The notes under the pieces were generated by a model. The model had not been told where the DNA came from. It did no database searches and saw only the letters and a program-made list of their open reading frames with translations. Of a stretch of DNA of 39,721 nucleotides, positions 37,408 through 39,721 are shown in pieces. The position numbers were made by a program, and so were the translations under genes. The stretch lies in contig CAMDFT010000022.1 in the NCBI GenBank assembly GCA_945897795.1, positions 1-39,721 on the forward strand, in the 5' to 3' direction. Numbering within the stretch: position 1 is the first letter of the stretch; each line of letters starts with the position of its first letter. The stretch comes from Limnohabitans sp. Rim8 (GTDB lineage: Bacteria > Pseudomonadota > Gammaproteobacteria > Burkholderiales > Burkholderiaceae_C).

Positions 37408-37635
37408 TCAGCTTTGGCTGCGGCGCTGCGCGTCACGCCACAGGCGAATCGCCAGCACTACCATGGGCACGGTGTGCAACAAGAAATCAAAGATGTCAAT
37501 GGGCTTGCTCAAACCGCCCTCGAACAGCATGCGCCACTTCTCCACCAGATGCGGCTCGGGCACAAACGGGGCGCCCGCCAGGTAAACGGCAATGCCTACC
37601 AGCCACAACATCGGAATCCGGTCAATCCAGCGCAT
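37408..37635 (-). CDS. Small membrane protein of unknown function (75 residues)
   Basis: I do not recognise a named family. The protein has two hydrophobic stretches, IPMLWLVGIAVYLAGAPFV (about residues 7-25) and IFDFLLHTVPMVVLAIRLWR (about 48-67), with a charged middle segment (PEPHLVEKWRMLFEGGLSKP) and a basic tail (RDAQRRSQS), consistent with a two-helix inner-membrane protein. It is the first gene of a tight three-gene unit: the DHA2 pump starts 5 nt after its stop. Such spacing suggests a shared transcript and possibly a partner or assembly factor for the pump; this is inference. Confidence 0.7.
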   Translation of the reverse strand: MRWIDRIPMLWLVGIAVYLAGAPFVPEPHLVEKWRMLFEGGLSKPIDIFDFLLHTVPMVVLAIRLWRDAQRRSQS

Positions 37636-37696
37636 CGCGCCCTCCTCAAAGCCCTATTTTCAGGCATGCCCGGCACTACAGCGCATGACGCACAGC

Positions 37697-37724
37697 AAAA
37701 CGGCTCCGCGAGGAGCCGTTTTTT
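37697..37724 (-). terminator. Rho-independent terminator downstream of malate synthase
   Basis: AAAACGGCTCC (37697-37707) and GGAGCCGTTTT (37712-37722) form an 11-bp stem with a GCGA loop and U-runs on both strands (four on the minus side, six on the plus side). It follows the malate synthase stop by about 33 nt and precedes the small membrane protein gene, so it likely separates the two transcripts. It could work in both directions. Confidence 0.85.
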
Positions 37725-37756
37725 CACAGGTCAGACCGCGTCCGACAGCAGCGCGT

Positions 37757-39721
37757 TCAGGCCGCCTTGACCTTCAAACGCCAGGCGTGAAGCAATGGCT
37801 CGGTGTAACCAGACGGTTGCGCCTTGCCTTTGAAGACCAGATCGCAAGCGGCTTTGTAAGCGGCCGACTTGGCGAAGTTACCGGCCATCGGCTGGTAAGC
37901 CGCGTCGCCCGCGTTTTGCGCGTCCACCACAGCGGCCATGCGCTCCATGGTTTTCTTGACTTGCTTTTCGGTCACGACACCGTGCTGCATCCAGTTGGCC
38001 ATGTGCTGGCTGCTGATGCGCAGCGTGGCACGGTCTTCCATCAGGCCCACGCCGTTGATGTCGGGCACTTTGGAGCAGCCCACGCCCTGGTCCACCCAGC
38101 GCACCACGTAACCCAAGATGCCTTGGGCGTTGTTGTCGAGTTCTTTTTGCTTGTCTTCTTCAGACCAGTTGGCGGCGTCTTTGGCCACCACAGGGAACTG
38201 CAGCAACTGGTTCAGGGTTTCGTCGCGCAGGATTTTGGCGTCTTGCTTGGCCACAGCTTTTTCCATCTGCTTTTGCAGGGCCGGCACAGCCACCTGGTGG
38301 TAGTGCATGGCGTGCAGCGTGGCAGCGGTGGGGCTGGGCACCCAAGCGGTGTTGGCACCGGCCATGGGGTGGCCAATTTTGGCCTTGAGCATGTCGGCCA
38401 TCAGGTCGGGCATGGCCCACATGCCTTTGCCGATCTGGGCGCGACCGCGCAAGCCGCAGGCCAGGCCCACGTTGACGTTGTTCTTCTCGTACGCACCCAA
38501 CCAGGTGCTGTTCTTGATGTCGCCCTTGCGCATGACGGGACCCGCCAGCATGCAGGTGTGCATTTCGTCGCCGGTGCGGTCCAAAAAGCCGGTGTTGATG
38601 AAAGCCACACGGCTCTTGGCGGCAGCAATACAGGCCTTGAGGTTGGCGCTGGTGCGGCGCTCTTCGTCCATGATGCCCAGCTTGACGGTGGAGGGCTTCA
38701 TGCCGATGACTTTTTCGACGCGACCAAACAGCTCGTCGGCAAACGCCACTTCAGCGGGGCCGTGCATTTTGGGCTTGACGATGTAGACGCTGCCAGTGCG
38801 GCTGTTGCGCAACGCGCTGGATTTGCTCTTTTGCAAATCAGCCAACGCACAGGTCACTGTGATCATGGCGTCCAGAATGCCTTCTGGGATCTCTTTCGTG
38901 CTGCCGTCGGCAGCTGTGTAAAGAATAGCGGGGTTGGTCATCAGGTGACCGACGTTGCGCACAAACATGAGCGAGCGGCCGTGCAACTTGACGGTCCCTT
39001 TGCCCGCGGGTTTGGTGTACTCGCGGTCACCGTTCATGGTGCGGGTGAAGGTCTTGCCGCCCTTTTGCACTTCTTCGCTCAGGCTGCCTTGCAAAATGCC
39101 CAGCCAGTTGGCATAGGCCAGCACTTTGTCGTCAGCGTCCACAGCCGCGACCGAGTCTTCCAGGTCAAGGATGGTGGACAGCGCGCTTTCAGCGATCAGG
39201 TCCGACACGCCAGCCGGGTCGGTTTGGCCGATGGGGGTGGCCTTGTTGATTTGCAAGTCGAGGTGGATGCCGTTGTGCACGAACAAAACGGAGGCCGGTG
39301 CTTTGGCATCGCCGGTGTAGCCCACGAACTGCTTGGCATCGACCAAGGTGGAATTTTTGCCGTTGGCCAGGATCACGACGAGCTTGCCCGCTTTCACTGT
39401 GTAGCTTTTGCTGCCCACATGCGATCCGGACTTAAGAGGTGCCGTGCGGTCAAGCACGTTGCGGCAGTAGTCGATGACTTTGGCGCCGCGCTTGGGGTTG
39501 TAGCCCGCGCCTTTTTCACAACCGCCGGCCTCAGAGATGGCGTCAGTGCCGTACAACGCGTCGTACAAACTGCCCCAACGGGCGTTGGCCGCGTTCAGGG
39601 CGTAGCGGGCGTTCAGGATCGGCACGACCAATTGAGGGCCCGCCAGCTTGGCCAGCTCGGCGTCCACATTGGCAGTGGTGGCTTGGGCGTTGCGGGGCTC
39701 GGGCACCAGGTAACCGATCTG
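37757..39721 (-). CDS. glcB: Malate synthase G, C-terminal 90% (5' end off the right edge)
   Basis: The frame is open to the window edge (the last codons read [20 protein letters not shown]), so 655 codons of an enzyme of about 725 residues are present. It condenses glyoxylate with acetyl-CoA to malate in the glyoxylate shunt and glycolate use. Typical G-form segments are [60 protein letters not shown], the substrate-site region [16 protein letters not shown] and the C-terminal [20 protein letters not shown], then [20 protein letters not shown]. The GTG inside the frame at 39704-39706 is not the start. A terminator lies just after the stop. Confidence 0.96.
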   Translation of the reverse strand, partial: QIGYLVPEPRNAQATTANVDAELAKLAGPQLVVPILNARYALNAANARWGSLYDALYGTDAISEAGGCEKGAGYNPKRGAKVIDYCRNVLDRTAPLKSGSHVGSKSYTVKAGKLVVILANGKNSTLVDAKQFVGYTGDAKAPASVLFVHNGIHLDLQINKATPIGQTDPAGVSDLIAESALSTILDLEDSVAAVDADDKVLAYANWLGILQGSLSEEVQKGGKTFTRTMNGDREYTKPAGKGTVKLHGRSLMFVRNVGHLMTNPAILYTAADGSTKEIPEGILDAMITVTCALADLQKSKSSALRNSRTGSVYIVKPKMHGPAEVAFADELFGRVEKVIGMKPSTVKLGIMDEERRTSANLKACIAAAKSRVAFINTGFLDRTGDEMHTCMLAGPVMRKGDIKNSTWLGAYEKNNVNVGLACGLRGRAQIGKGMWAMPDLMADMLKAKIGHPMAGANTAWVPSPTAATLHAMHYHQVAVPALQKQMEKAVAKQDAKILRDETLNQLLQFPVVAKDAANWSEEDKQKELDNNAQGILGYVVRWVDQGVGCSKVPDINGVGLMEDRATLRISSQHMANWMQHGVVTEKQVKKTMERMAAVVDAQNAGDAAYQPMAGNFAKSAAYKAACDLVFKGKAQPSGYTEPLLHAWRLKVKAA

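Overview
The window looks like a chromosomal segment of a betaproteobacterium of the order Burkholderiales, most likely the family Comamonadaceae. This is judged from the protein sequences and the gene set (slmA next to argB, phasin plus TetR regulator, bactofilin/M23/coaX, fused IcmF, AMP nucleosidase, malate synthase G). No taxonomic marker gene is present, so the placement is an inference. No tRNA, rRNA, integrase, insertion sequence or CRISPR array was seen.

Left part (1-9.6 kb) is an accessory-looking catabolic region that appears poorer in G+C than the rest. A minus-strand operon encodes a TauABC-type ABC importer, a histidinol-dehydrogenase-like enzyme of the sulfopropanediol dehydrogenase (HpsN) type, and the N-terminal part of a DegT/DnrJ-family aminotransferase that leaves the window. 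A divergent MocR-type (GntR + PLP fold) regulator faces it across a control region with two direct TAGTGCCA repeats. Next come a TctC-type solute-binding protein gene broken by one in-frame TAG, a Rieske oxygenase gene and a LuxR-type regulator.

Middle part (9.7-17.2 kb) holds core functions: slmA, argB, rfbD, rfbB, a polyhydroxyalkanoate granule protein with a TetR regulator, and a three-gene unit of M23 peptidase, bactofilin and type III pantothenate kinase. A perfect 23-bp-arm palindrome sits inside rfbB and is translated in frame.

From 17.3 to 27.0 kb is a nutrient-uptake island. A minus-strand operon runs from a peptide-type binding protein through two permeases, a fused double ATPase and an M81 (MlrC-type) metallopeptidase to an amidase. 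A second amidase is transcribed divergently. Together they suggest import and hydrolysis of an amide-bonded compound.

The right part (27.1-39.7 kb) carries a rhodanese-like protein, the B12-dependent mutase IcmF behind a LiuR-like operator, a BKACE-family enzyme, AMP nucleosidase, glutathione synthetase, an operon of a small membrane protein, a DHA2 efflux pump and a class II glutamine amidotransferase, and a malate synthase G running off the right edge. Several REP-like palindromes lie in the gaps between convergent or neighbouring genes.
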